Of a stretch of 34,126 nucleotides of DNA, positions 15,889 to 24,216 are shown piece by piece. A program made the translations under genes and the position numbers. The first letter of the stretch is position 1. Every line of letters begins with the position of its first letter. Under the pieces are notes generated by a model. That model was given only the letters and a program-made list of their open reading frames with translations, was not told the DNA's origin and did not search any database. Source of the stretch: Dongia_A sp035274225 (lineage in GTDB: Bacteria > Pseudomonadota > Alphaproteobacteria > Dongiales > Dongiaceae); the NCBI GenBank assembly GCA_035274225.1, contig DATEOK010000119.1:1-34126 (forward strand), in the 5' to 3' direction.

Positions 15889-15927
15889 GCTCCGCTTCCG
15901 GCCGACTGAGCGCGCCGGGAGCGGAGC
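15889..15927 (+). promoter_or_regulatory. Intercistronic hairpin between binding-protein and permease genes
   Basis: GCTCCGCTTCCGGC (15889-15902) pairs with GCCGGGAGCGGAGC (15914-15927), 14-bp arms with one mismatch and an 11-base loop. There is no U-run, so it is more likely an mRNA-stabilising or attenuating hairpin than an intrinsic terminator. The right arm contains GGAG, the only plausible ribosome binding site for the permease ATG at 15943, so pairing could also limit permease translation. Confidence 0.55.
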
Positions 15928-15942
15928 GGATGTTCCGTCATC

Positions 15943-16896
15943 ATGATCGCGTTCCTGGCAAAGCGTGCCGGCCTCTCGCTGGTGACGCTGTGGCTGCTCA
16001 GCGTCCTGGCTTTCGCCGGGGCGCAGGTCCTGCCGGGCAATATCGGCCGGGCCATGCTCGGCCCCTTCGCCGACGAGCGCGCGGTCGAACTGCTCAACCA
16101 CGAGATGGGCACCGACCGGCCAGTGCTGGTCCAATATGGCGACTGGATCTCGCGCTTCGCCGTCGGCGACATGGGTAAGTCCTACGCCTATCGCGCCCCG
16201 GTGGCGCCGTTCCTGGTGACCGCGCTGATCAACTCGGCCAAGCTGGCGCTGGTCGCCTTTCTGCTGGTGGTGCCGCTGGGGATCCTCGGGGGCATCGTCG
16301 CGGCGCTGAATGCCGGCCGTCCGGTCGACCGCGCTCTCACGGTGCTCGGCCTGTCCGCCACCATCGTGCCGGAGTTCGTCTCCGGCATCATACTGATCCT
16401 GATCTTCGGCGTCTGGCTGCAGTGGTTGCCGATCTCCGCGACTTGGCCCGCGGATGCCGGCCCTGCCACCCAGGTCTATCACCTGCTGCTGCCTTCGATC
16501 CCGCTGGTGCTGATCCTGTTCGGATACATCGCGCGGATGACGCGCGCCGGCATGATCGAAGCGCTGGACTCGGACTATACGCGCACCGCCATTCTCAAGG
16601 GCCTGCCGCGGCGCACGGTCATCTGGCGCCATGTGCTGCGCAACGCACTGCTGCCCACCATCAGCGTGATCGCCACGCAGACGGCGTACCTGATCGGCGG
16701 CCTGGTGATCATCGAAACCCTGTTCCACTACCAGGGGATTGGCGGCCTCATCTTCACCGCGGCCAGCAAGAAGGACTTCCCGATGCTGCAGGCCGGCGTG
16801 CTCACGGTCGGTGCGATTTTCACCCTGGCCAGCCTGAGCGCGGACCTGCTGTATGCGCTGCTCAATCCGCGCATCCGCGTAGGCGGCCGCGAATGA
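15943..16896 (+). CDS. ABC transporter permease, DppB type
   Basis: A 317-residue inner-membrane protein with about six hydrophobic segments. It opens MIAFLAKRAGLSLVTLWLLS, followed by a periplasmic loop, typical of the DppB/OppB family. The cytoplasmic EAA loop reads SDYTRTAILKGLPRRTVIWR, which contacts the ATPase. Its end overlaps the next permease by ATGA. A strong hairpin lies between it and the binding-protein gene, and its presumed Shine-Dalgarno lies within that hairpin, about 12-16 bases from the ATG. It forms the translocation pore with the permease encoded next. Confidence 0.92.
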   Translation: MIAFLAKRAGLSLVTLWLLSVLAFAGAQVLPGNIGRAMLGPFADERAVELLNHEMGTDRPVLVQYGDWISRFAVGDMGKSYAYRAPVAPFLVTALINSAKLALVAFLLVVPLGILGGIVAALNAGRPVDRALTVLGLSATIVPEFVSGIILILIFGVWLQWLPISATWPADAGPATQVYHLLLPSIPLVLILFGYIARMTRAGMIEALDSDYTRTAILKGLPRRTVIWRHVLRNALLPTISVIATQTAYLIGGLVIIETLFHYQGIGGLIFTAASKKDFPMLQAGVLTVGAIFTLASLSADLLYALLNPRIRVGGRE

Positions 16897-17786
16897 GCGT
16901 GACCGATCCAACTGAGGCCAATGCAACGCTGGCCGCATCCGGCGCCGACGACGAAGCGCGCGAGCGGCGGGATCGTCTGCGCCAGATCTTTCGGTCCGGC
17001 ACTTTCCTGGTCGGGCTCGGCATCGTGCTGTTCTGGGTATTCTGCGCGGTGTTCGGCCCGATGATCGTGCCCTACGATCCCTATGCCGACGATCTGATGA
17101 ATGCGCTGATGCCGCCGTCGGCCGAACACTGGTTCGGCACCGACCAGCTGGGGCGTGACGTGTTCTCGCGCGTCATCGTCGGGGCGCGCGACATCCTGAC
17201 CATTGCCCCACTGGCGACGCTGATCAGCACCATACTGGGCACCGCCCTGGGCCTAGCCATGGGCTATTTCCGCGGCGTGATCGACGAGGGCATCAGCCGC
17301 ATCGTCGATGCGCTGCTGGCGCTGCCGACGGTGATCGTGGCGCTGCTGGCCCTGGTGGCGCTCGGCCCCTCCTCCGCGACGGTGGTCTTTGTCATCGGCT
17401 TCACCTTCGCGCCGATCATCGCGCGGACGGTGCGTGCCAGCGTGCTGGCGGAACGCGAGCTCGACTACGTGTTCGCCGCCCAGCTCCGCCGAGAGAACGC
17501 ATTCCACATCATGTTCGTCGAGATCCTGCCCAACGTCCTGCCGCCGATCCTGGTCGAGGCGACGGTACGCCTCGGCTATGCGATCTTCGCCGTCGCCAGC
17601 CTCAGCTTCATCGGCTTCGGCATCCAGCCGCCCTCGCCGGACTGGGGCCTGTCGATCTCGGCCAATTACGGCCTGATCGGTGCGGGTTATTGGTGGACAG
17701 TCCTGTTCGACGGCAGCGCCATCGCCACCCTGGTCGTCGCCGTCAATCTGGTGGCGGATGGCATCCAGAGCGCGCTCGATGAATAG
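16893..17786 (+). CDS. ABC transporter permease, DppC type
   Basis: A 297-residue permease. Start at the ATG overlapping the previous stop (ATGA at 16893-16896). A 40-residue cytoplasmic N-terminus precedes the first membrane segment. WFGTDQLGRDVFSRVIVGAR is the signature of DppC/OppC proteins, and the EAA loop lies around LDYVFAAQLRRENAFH. SFIGFGIQPPSPDWG near the C-terminus is also diagnostic. It overlaps the ATPase gene by eight bases. Partner of the preceding permease. Confidence 0.93.
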   Translation: MSVTDPTEANATLAASGADDEARERRDRLRQIFRSGTFLVGLGIVLFWVFCAVFGPMIVPYDPYADDLMNALMPPSAEHWFGTDQLGRDVFSRVIVGARDILTIAPLATLISTILGTALGLAMGYFRGVIDEGISRIVDALLALPTVIVALLALVALGPSSATVVFVIGFTFAPIIARTVRASVLAERELDYVFAAQLRRENAFHIMFVEILPNVLPPILVEATVRLGYAIFAVASLSFIGFGIQPPSPDWGLSISANYGLIGAGYWWTVLFDGSAIATLVVAVNLVADGIQSALDE

Positions 17787-19833
17787 GCCGACCGAAATCC
17801 GCGCCGCTGCGCCGGATGCCCTGGCGATCGAGGGGCTGGAGGTGGACTACCGCGTGCGCGGGCGGCTGCGCCGCGTGCTACGCGGGTTGGACCTGCGTGT
17901 CGGCCGCGGTGCCTCCTACGGGCTGGTCGGAGAGTCGGGGTGCGGTAAGTCGACGGCGGCCTTCGCCGCGGTCCGTTATCTGCCGCGCAACGGCATCATC
18001 AGTGGCGGCAGGGTCATGGTGGATGGCCGCGACCTGATGCATTTGAATCCGCTCGAGCTGCAGAAGCTGCGCGCCAACTCCGTTTCCATGGTCTATCAGG
18101 ATCCCGGGCGGGCGCTTAATCCGGCGATGAAGATCGGGCGCCAGTTGGCGGAGGTGTTCGAGTTCAACGGCGTCGCTGCCGGCGAACGGTTCGACCGCTC
18201 GGTCGCCATGCTGAAGAGCGTCCGAATCGCCGATCCTTTGAAAGTGATGCAGCGCTACCCGCACCAGTTGTCCGGCGGCATGCAGCAGCGGGTCTGCATC
18301 GCCATGGCGCTCGCCAACAACCCGGCGCTGCTGATCCTGGACGAGCCGACCACCGGCCTGGACGTGACGGTCGAGGCGGAGGTGCTCGACCTGATCCGGC
18401 AATTGCGTCAGGATTTTCAGACTTCGATCCTGTTCATCAGCCACAATCTGGCTGTGGTGTCGAAAGTCTGCGACCGGGTCGGCGTGCTCTATGGCGGCAC
18501 CCTGGTCGAAGAAGGTTCGGCCGCCGAGCTGTTCAGTAATCCACGCCATCCCTACACCGTCGGATTGCTGCGCTGCCTGCCGGAGCGCGGCCGCCGCAAA
18601 AGCGATGGTCCGCTGGAAACCATTCGCGGCTCCTTGCCATTACCGGGCGCCATCATAAAGGGATGCGTGTTCGCCGAGCGCTGCGCCCTCGCAGACACAA
18701 ACTGCCGCGAAGCCACGCCGCCATTCTTCGATCTTGGGCGCGGGCATTTCAGCCGCTGCTTCCACCACGACCAGCCCGTGCCGCGGGAGACGCCGACGGT
18801 CGCGGCGGGCAATCCGACCAACCGGCACAGCACGCAACCAGCTCTAGCCGTCGCGAACCTGTCGAAGACCTTCAATCCGAAGGGCCTTCATCCGCTGCCC
18901 GTGTTGCGGCAGATCGAGCTGGCCCTGGCGCCGGGCGAGACGCTTGGTCTGGTCGGCGAATCCGGCAGCGGCAAGACGACTCTCGCACGCCTGGTTCTCG
19001 GCATCCTGGAGCCCGACGAGGGCACGAAGATCGCGTTGGACGGCAAGCCCTTGGCGCCACGCCTGGCGGGTCGCAGCATGGATGACGTGAAGGCGCTGCA
19101 GATCATTTTCCAGAATCCGGATTCCGCGCTGAACCGCGCTCATTCGATCCGGCGCATCGTCGGGCGCGCGATCCAGCGCCTCTCGGCCACGCCCGCCGCC
19201 GAAATGCTCGCGAAACTGCGTGCGCTGATGCAAGCCGTCCGGGTCGCCGACCGCTATCTATCGGCGCGGCCGCGGCAGCTCTCCGGCGGCATGAAGCAGC
19301 GCATCGCCATCGCCCGCGCCTTCGCCGGCGATCCCCGCATTGTTGTTTGCGATGAACCGACCTCCGCGCTCGACGTGTCCGTGCAGGCCGCCATCCTCAA
19401 CCTGCTCGTCGACCTGCAGGCCCGGCAGCAGGTCAGCTACATCTTTATCTCTCACGACCTGGGCGTGGTGCGGTATCTGTCGGATCGCATCGCTGTGCTG
19501 TATCTGGGCCGGTTGATGGAGGTCGGCTCCGCCGACCAGGTGTTTGCCGGACCGCATCATCCCTATACCGAGGCGTTGCTGTCGGCGATCCCATCGATCG
19601 ACAAGCGCGATGCTCAGCGCATTCGCCTGTCCGGCGAAGTTCCGAGCGCCGTCAACCCGCCCTCGGGCTGCGTGTTCCACACCCGCTGCCCGCGTAAGAT
19701 CGGCGCGATCTGCGAACAGCAGGAGCCTCCTCTGCACAAGGTCGACGACCAGCATGCTATCCGCTGTCATTTGCCGATTGATCAACTTGCGCGCTTGCAG
19801 GCGAGCCCAGATGGCGCGGGCAGGGTCCGCTAA
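17779..19833 (+). CDS. Fused double ABC ATPase, DppD-DppF type
   Basis: A 684-residue protein with two complete nucleotide-binding domains. The first has Walker A GESGCGKST at residues 51-59, signature LSGGMQQR near 164 and Walker B LLILDEPT near 185. The second has GESGSGKT near 393, LSGGMKQR near 501 and VVCDEPT near 523. After each domain comes the Cys-containing oligopeptide-transporter tail (CVFAERCALADTNC and CVFHTRCPRKIGAIC). The fusion of DppD and DppF into one chain is common in alphaproteobacteria. The start ATG at 17779 overlaps the permease stop. It energises import for the binding protein and two permeases encoded just upstream, and ends the operon. Confidence 0.92.
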   Translation: MNRPTEIRAAAPDALAIEGLEVDYRVRGRLRRVLRGLDLRVGRGASYGLVGESGCGKSTAAFAAVRYLPRNGIISGGRVMVDGRDLMHLNPLELQKLRANSVSMVYQDPGRALNPAMKIGRQLAEVFEFNGVAAGERFDRSVAMLKSVRIADPLKVMQRYPHQLSGGMQQRVCIAMALANNPALLILDEPTTGLDVTVEAEVLDLIRQLRQDFQTSILFISHNLAVVSKVCDRVGVLYGGTLVEEGSAAELFSNPRHPYTVGLLRCLPERGRRKSDGPLETIRGSLPLPGAIIKGCVFAERCALADTNCREATPPFFDLGRGHFSRCFHHDQPVPRETPTVAAGNPTNRHSTQPALAVANLSKTFNPKGLHPLPVLRQIELALAPGETLGLVGESGSGKTTLARLVLGILEPDEGTKIALDGKPLAPRLAGRSMDDVKALQIIFQNPDSALNRAHSIRRIVGRAIQRLSATPAAEMLAKLRALMQAVRVADRYLSARPRQLSGGMKQRIAIARAFAGDPRIVVCDEPTSALDVSVQAAILNLLVDLQARQQVSYIFISHDLGVVRYLSDRIAVLYLGRLMEVGSADQVFAGPHHPYTEALLSAIPSIDKRDAQRIRLSGEVPSAVNPPSGCVFHTRCPRKIGAICEQQEPPLHKVDDQHAIRCHLPIDQLARLQASPDGAGRVR

Positions 19834-20076
19834 GTGCCAATAGCCGGCGGCACCTCTGAGACAAGCGGATCGACGCAGTATGCGTATCGCGGGAGGGCCT
19901 CATATAGGCGATGATAGATATGGGTGGAAGTATGGGTAGCGGCGATTGTGTGACTCTAAGCCATTGATCGGATTCACAGTGCATGTCCCACTCCCTCCGC
20001 CACCTGCGTCATCCAGGGCCAGCAATGGACATAGGGCGCCTAGGTGTCGTGAGGCGGGTATTTTTCAAACGCCGTT
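19834..20076. other. Convergent intergenic region
   Basis: This 243-bp gap separates the plus-strand importer from the minus-strand sugar operon. A weak hairpin, GTGCC (19834-19838) with GGCAC (19849-19853), follows the ATPase stop; it lacks a U-run. The segment TCCCACTCCCTCCGCCA (19986-20002) resembles the 3' end of a tRNA-Ser, but the other tRNA arms do not form. No convincing coding sequence is visible; the base composition is less GC-rich than the neighbours. Confidence 0.4.
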
Positions 20077-20517
20077 TCAGTTTTTCTTGAGTTCGAGCAA
20101 CTCAATGATGATGCCATTCGGGTCTCGGATATAGCCCGCAAGGCAGCTGTCGACCGGACCGGACTTTACGCTGGCGATCTTCCCCTGGCCGGTCGCTCCG
20201 CCCGCCAACAGTTCGCGCCAGGTCCGCACGATGTCGTCAACCTCGAGACACACATGCGCGGCACCGGCTAATGAAGGTTGTGGCGGCGCGCCATCGGTTG
20301 CACCGCTTAGATACTGAATGAATTCGACATGGTGGCCGTAACCATAGAGATGCGCGACCATGAGCGATGCGTTCGGAACGCCGGTAACCGTCGCCTGCCA
20401 GTCACCCTCACGCGGCGAGACCGACGCTGCCTTGAACCCCAGCATCTCCGTCCAGAACCGAACTGACTTGCCCATGTCCGCGACAGTGAAGCTGGTGTGG
20501 TTGAATCCGGTGATCAT
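20077..20517 (-). CDS. VOC (glyoxalase/bleomycin resistance) family protein
   Basis: A 146-residue protein of the vicinal oxygen chelate superfamily with two beta-alpha-beta-beta-beta modules. It opens MITGFNHTSFTVADM, and possible metal ligands appear in order: His in FNHTSF, Glu in HHVEFIQY, His in AAHVCLEV and Glu in NGIIIELLE, the usual H/E/H/E pattern. GGAG precedes the ATG at a good distance. It is the last gene of the sugar operon, 11 bp after an SDR gene. VOC proteins include epimerases, lyases and dioxygenases; here it probably acts on an intermediate of the sugar pathway, reaction unknown. Confidence 0.82.
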   Translation of the reverse strand: MITGFNHTSFTVADMGKSVRFWTEMLGFKAASVSPREGDWQATVTGVPNASLMVAHLYGYGHHVEFIQYLSGATDGAPPQPSLAGAAHVCLEVDDIVRTWRELLAGGATGQGKIASVKSGPVDSCLAGYIRDPNGIIIELLELKKN

Positions 20518-20528
20518 CCGACAACTCC

Positions 20529-21293
20529 CTAAAGATATCCATACGCGGTCCAACCGCCATTCACTTCCAGAGTGTGTCCCGTGATGTAGCTTGCCTGATC
20601 GGGCGACAGAAGAAAGGCGATTCCTTCGGCTACCTCGCCTTCCGTTCCGAGCCGGCCCATCGGGGTTCGCCGGTTGATCGCCGAAAGGTCGAAACTGCCG
20701 GCGGCAGCGAGCGCCCGCGTTGGCTCGTTGATGATATAGCCTGGAGCGATTGCGTTGACTCGTATGCCCCGCTCGGCCCACTCGATCGCCTGCATCTTTG
20801 TCAGGCTGATCAGCGCGCTTTTCGACACGCAATAGGGGCCTCGCGTCGGCGCCGAAACCTGCCCCAGGACGGAGGAGACGTTCACGATCGCGCTTCCGCG
20901 CCCCATGCGACGAACGGCGGCGTTGGAGATCTCGATCGGGGCGAGAAGATTCACATCGATGACGCGCCGCCACTGGTCGAGCGTGAGATTCAGCAAGGGT
21001 GCATGGTCCCAGACACCCGCATTGTTGACGAGATCGTCGATTCCGCTCCACCTGGCGACCATCATGTCCAAAACGGCAGTGATCGCCGCTGGATCGGTAA
21101 CATCGCCTTGCTGCCAGCAGGCACTGTCCTCGCCGATCTCTTCCGCCGTGCGCTGGGCTGCCGCGCCGTCCCGATCGAGAAGAGCAACGCGCCAACCTCT
21201 ACGAGCAAGCAGCTGCGCGGTGATGGCCCCGATTCCGGCGCCGCCTCCTGTTATCAGGACGCGACGGATGGAAACCGATGCGATCGTTGACAT
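20529..21293 (-). CDS. SDR-family NAD(P)-dependent oxidoreductase
   Basis: A 254-residue classical short-chain dehydrogenase. The cofactor motif TGGGAGIG lies near residue 15, NNAG near residue 90, the catalytic Ser in NVSSVLG, and the Tyr-x3-Lys pair in GPYCVSKSAL. The C-terminal SYITGHTLEVNGGW is typical. ATG 21293 has GGAGGG upstream. An Asp after the second beta strand (LLDRD) suggests NAD preference. It sits between the epimerase-like gene (83 bp upstream) and the VOC gene (11 bp downstream). Likely an oxidation step for a sugar, sugar alcohol or lactone. Confidence 0.88.
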   Translation of the reverse strand: MSTIASVSIRRVLITGGGAGIGAITAQLLARRGWRVALLDRDGAAAQRTAEEIGEDSACWQQGDVTDPAAITAVLDMMVARWSGIDDLVNNAGVWDHAPLLNLTLDQWRRVIDVNLLAPIEISNAAVRRMGRGSAIVNVSSVLGQVSAPTRGPYCVSKSALISLTKMQAIEWAERGIRVNAIAPGYIINEPTRALAAAGSFDLSAINRRTPMGRLGTEGEVAEGIAFLLSPDQASYITGHTLEVNGGWTAYGYL

Positions 21294-21376
21294 GGGCCTG
21301 CCCTCCATTTGGATGCGATCATGGGGATGCTTGCCGCGTTCGGCAGCCCTAGTACTTCTCAGATGGCCGCAAATGT

Positions 21377-22387
21377 CTATTTCGAAAACCGGGCATGCCC
21401 GTGTGAATCGATGCCGTGCACCGCGCCCGAGGGCTTGCAAACATGCAGCCGGATGACGGCGGAGCGGGTTGAACCGGGCCGCAACGTCAGTGTGCCGGCA
21501 TGGTGCCGCTTGGCCTCGCCCAGTCCATGAGCCAGGCGCGTAGTGCTGGGCTCAAGGCCGATCAAGCGCGCCCGACCCGACCAAGGCGCGTCGGATGTTC
21601 CGCCAAGCTCGATCCAGTACCAGAGGCTGGGGAAGACGCTCGAATCCCATGACAATGTCGCGGCCACCGCATTGTCCATCCTGCGGATGGCGATCCAAGG
21701 GCTTTCGAAGCCGTACAGATACGCAAGAGCCGCAACTCCTGCGTCCGGACTTCCCATATCGGGCCGCCTCAGGTCGATCGTACGCCCCTTCCCCGGAATC
21801 ATCGGCCAAGCGCCAGTCGCACCAGGCCGCAAAGGATTGCTCGGTGGATCGTACTCCTCGTCCGTCGTCACACTGCGGGCACCCGATTGAATCTCGAACT
21901 CGCCCGCAAGTAGATCCGAACCGAACGTCGGATGGTGCCCCCACATCACCGTCGCCGGCTCACTGCCCTCGAGCTCCGCGAACTCCCGAATCATAAGGAG
22001 GTCGTCGTCGACGGATATATCCCTCCGCATCCGGACCGGCACGGAGCCAAAGCGACGGCTGAGGCGCATTGACGAGCCGCTGCTCGCTTCCACTTCCCAA
22101 GGGCTGATCGACGCCTCGCCGTGGAAACCGTGGAACACGCCGTCGACGGTGCAGGCATTGCCGCCATTCGGAAACAGGAGCGGCCAGCCACCGGTATAGC
22201 GGGTCAGCCACACCGGCTCATCGGGCGCGGCGCCCGACTCCAGCGGATCATCGACCGGCTCCCAGGGCACCGTTCCCAATACTGAAAGGCCGGTCGGCTT
22301 GTGAAGGACCGACGTAATCGTGCCGCCGACGTGCGGCCTGACAGTGACGCGCAGCGCCTCGCTTTCCAGCACGACATCCTCGCTCAT
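21377..22387 (-). CDS. Aldose-1-epimerase-like (galactose mutarotase superfamily) protein
   Basis: A 336-residue protein with the mutarotase-like beta-sandwich pattern. Candidate catalytic residues are His in VFHGFHGEAS, His in MWGHHPTFG and Glu in LIGLEPST; the TGGWPLLFPNGGNACTVDG stretch matches the substrate-site loop of this superfamily. The start overlaps the permease stop by ATGA, so it is translationally coupled to the sugar importer. It probably interconverts anomers or binds the imported sugar derivative. Some members are annotated only as DUF4432, so the activity is not certain. Confidence 0.78.
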   Translation of the reverse strand: MSEDVVLESEALRVTVRPHVGGTITSVLHKPTGLSVLGTVPWEPVDDPLESGAAPDEPVWLTRYTGGWPLLFPNGGNACTVDGVFHGFHGEASISPWEVEASSGSSMRLSRRFGSVPVRMRRDISVDDDLLMIREFAELEGSEPATVMWGHHPTFGSDLLAGEFEIQSGARSVTTDEEYDPPSNPLRPGATGAWPMIPGKGRTIDLRRPDMGSPDAGVAALAYLYGFESPWIAIRRMDNAVAATLSWDSSVFPSLWYWIELGGTSDAPWSGRARLIGLEPSTTRLAHGLGEAKRHHAGTLTLRPGSTRSAVIRLHVCKPSGAVHGIDSHGHARFSK

Positions 22388-23226
22388 TTGACCGAACCGG
22401 CCATCAGGCCCTGGATGTAGTGCTTCTGGAAGGCCAGATAGAGGATGATCATCGGTGCGCTCGCGAATACCATGCCCGCCATGGTCAAGGGTATTTGGTC
22501 ATTGTAGCGGCCCTGGAACACGCTGATCCCCGCCATCAGAGTCCGCTTGGCGTCATCCTGCAGGAAGATGATAGCAATCAGCAGATCGTTCCAGACATAG
22601 AGCGCATTCACCACCACCAAGGTGAGCAAAGCCGGCAGCGACAGGGGAATCACGATTTTCAGCAGGATCAGAAGGTCACCGGCACCATCGATCCGCGCTG
22701 CCTCGAACAGCTCGCGCGGAAGGGTGCGAAAGAAGCTGACGAGCAGATAGACCGAGAACGGCGTGATCAGGCCCGCATAGATGACGATCGCGCCTTCGTA
22801 GGTACTGATCAGGCGCAGTTGCGTGTAGAGCACGAACAGGGGAACGATCATGACAACGGGCGGGATCGCCATCAGGGACGTGCTGATCGAGAACAGAAGG
22901 CTCCTGCCGGCGAACTGCATCCTCGCGATGGCGTACGCGCCGAGGCAGGACACCACCGTGCTGAGGGCCACAGCGCCGACCGCAAGAATGACGCTGTTGG
23001 CCATCCAGCCGATGAAGTCGCTTTCGAACAGGACGGTGCGGAAATGATCGAGCACCGCATTCTGTGGCAGCCCGACCTTGTTGAAGGTGTATTCCTCCTG
23101 TGATTTGACGGAGGTCAGGATCATGAACAACGTCGGAGACAGCGCGATCACAGTCGCCGCGATCAGGATGCCATGCTTCAGCGCCTGATCCGGCTTCACA
23201 CGCATGCTGCTCGTTCGCACCGCCAT
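22384..23226 (-). CDS. Carbohydrate ABC transporter permease, MalG-like
   Basis: A 280-residue permease of the CUT1 MalG/UgpE type with six hydrophobic segments. The EAA loop reads PRELFEAARIDGAGDLLILL, and the protein ends with HYIQGLMAGSVK, a standard MalG-type C-terminus. I chose the ATG at 23226, just after the upstream permease stop with GAGGA overlapping that stop, not the in-frame ATG at 23274 inside the upstream gene. It pairs with the MalF-like permease. Confidence 0.92.
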   Translation of the reverse strand: MAVRTSSMRVKPDQALKHGILIAATVIALSPTLFMILTSVKSQEEYTFNKVGLPQNAVLDHFRTVLFESDFIGWMANSVILAVGAVALSTVVSCLGAYAIARMQFAGRSLLFSISTSLMAIPPVVMIVPLFVLYTQLRLISTYEGAIVIYAGLITPFSVYLLVSFFRTLPRELFEAARIDGAGDLLILLKIVIPLSLPALLTLVVVNALYVWNDLLIAIIFLQDDAKRTLMAGISVFQGRYNDQIPLTMAGMVFASAPMIILYLAFQKHYIQGLMAGSVK

Positions 23227-23233
23227 CGCGTCC

Positions 23234-24115
23234 TCAAGCCGTTTCTTGTTCGTTGGCGCGCCGACGCGCGGCAAACAGCGGCACGATCAACAACAGCGAC
23301 ACTACGAATAGCATGACGGAGACCGCCGAGGCGATCCCGGGCAGGCTGGTCCTGATCAGCGCGTTGAAGATGTAGAGCTCGACCACCATAGTCGAGGTCC
23401 CTGGTCCACCGCGCCCGCCGCCAATCATGAAGACATATGCGAAGACGGCGGACAAAATGGTGATCACGCTGGTCACGATGTAGAACTCCATGACGACCCG
23501 CATCTGCGGCACGATCACATGCCAGACCCGCTGCCACCAGTTCGCGCCATCCAGCCTTGCCGCCTCCATCAGCGATTCATCCAGGCTCAACATGCGGGCA
23601 AGAAATAGGATGATTCCCAAGGCGGATTCGCGCCAGATGATCAGCATCATGACAGTCCACAGGGCGACATCCGACGAACCGATCCAATCCAGCGCAAGAA
23701 AATCGAGGCTGAGCCAGCGCAGCACCTCGTTCACCGGGCCGTTGAACTGGAATATCTTCTTCATGATGACCGCGATGATCGGGATCGCGAGTATGTAGGG
23801 CATGAACAGGATGACGCGGTAGAGCTTCCAGCCCTTCAGCCGCTCATAGAGCACCACCGCGATCAGCAGCGACCACCCGACCATGAACGGCACCGCCACC
23901 AGCAGCAGCATGTTGTGGCGGACGGACTCCCAGAACAGCGGCTGGTTGAGGACGAGCTCGTAGTTGCGCAGCCCAATCCACGGGCCGTCTATGCCCCGCA
24001 CCATCTTGAAGCTGAACTCGAAAATGCGGACCAGGGGATAACCGAATACGAACACCAGCAAGGCGACGAGCGGGGCAACATAGAGATAGGGCACCAACCG
24101 AGAGCTATGGTTCAC
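23234..24115 (-). CDS. Carbohydrate ABC transporter permease, MalF-like
   Basis: A 293-residue inner-membrane permease starting at a GTG (24115) with GGGA upstream. It has six membrane segments, opening LVPYLYVAPLVALLVFVFGY, and an EAA loop at DESLMEAARLDGANWWQRVW. Together with the MalG-like protein it forms the channel of a CUT1-type sugar importer. A 10-bp-stem hairpin lies between it and the binding-protein gene upstream. No MalK-type ATPase gene accompanies the system. Confidence 0.92.
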   Translation of the reverse strand: MNHSSRLVPYLYVAPLVALLVFVFGYPLVRIFEFSFKMVRGIDGPWIGLRNYELVLNQPLFWESVRHNMLLLVAVPFMVGWSLLIAVVLYERLKGWKLYRVILFMPYILAIPIIAVIMKKIFQFNGPVNEVLRWLSLDFLALDWIGSSDVALWTVMMLIIWRESALGIILFLARMLSLDESLMEAARLDGANWWQRVWHVIVPQMRVVMEFYIVTSVITILSAVFAYVFMIGGGRGGPGTSTMVVELYIFNALIRTSLPGIASAVSVMLFVVSLLLIVPLFAARRRANEQETA

Positions 24116-24167
24116 AGCCGATTCCCTGCTCGCGTTCGATCGCCATCAGCACAATCCCCAAATGGCA

Positions 24168-24203
24168 GGGGAGTCCAAACGGGCTGCGGCGCCTGGACTC
24201 CCC
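24168..24203 (-). promoter_or_regulatory. Intercistronic hairpin between sugar-binding protein and MalF-like genes
   Basis: GGGGAGTCCA (24168-24177) and TGGACTCCCC (24194-24203) form a perfect 10-bp stem with a 16-base loop. It lies in the 101-bp gap downstream of the binding-protein stop. No U-run follows on the minus strand, so partial attenuation or 3'-end protection of the binding-protein mRNA is likelier than full termination. Confidence 0.55.
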
Positions 24204-24216
24204 CAATCGCTCGATA

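Noticed and set aside
19930..20002. tRNA-Ser gene
   Set aside because: Only the CCGCCA-type 3' end fits; no matching acceptor 5' strand, T-arm or anticodon arm can be drawn.
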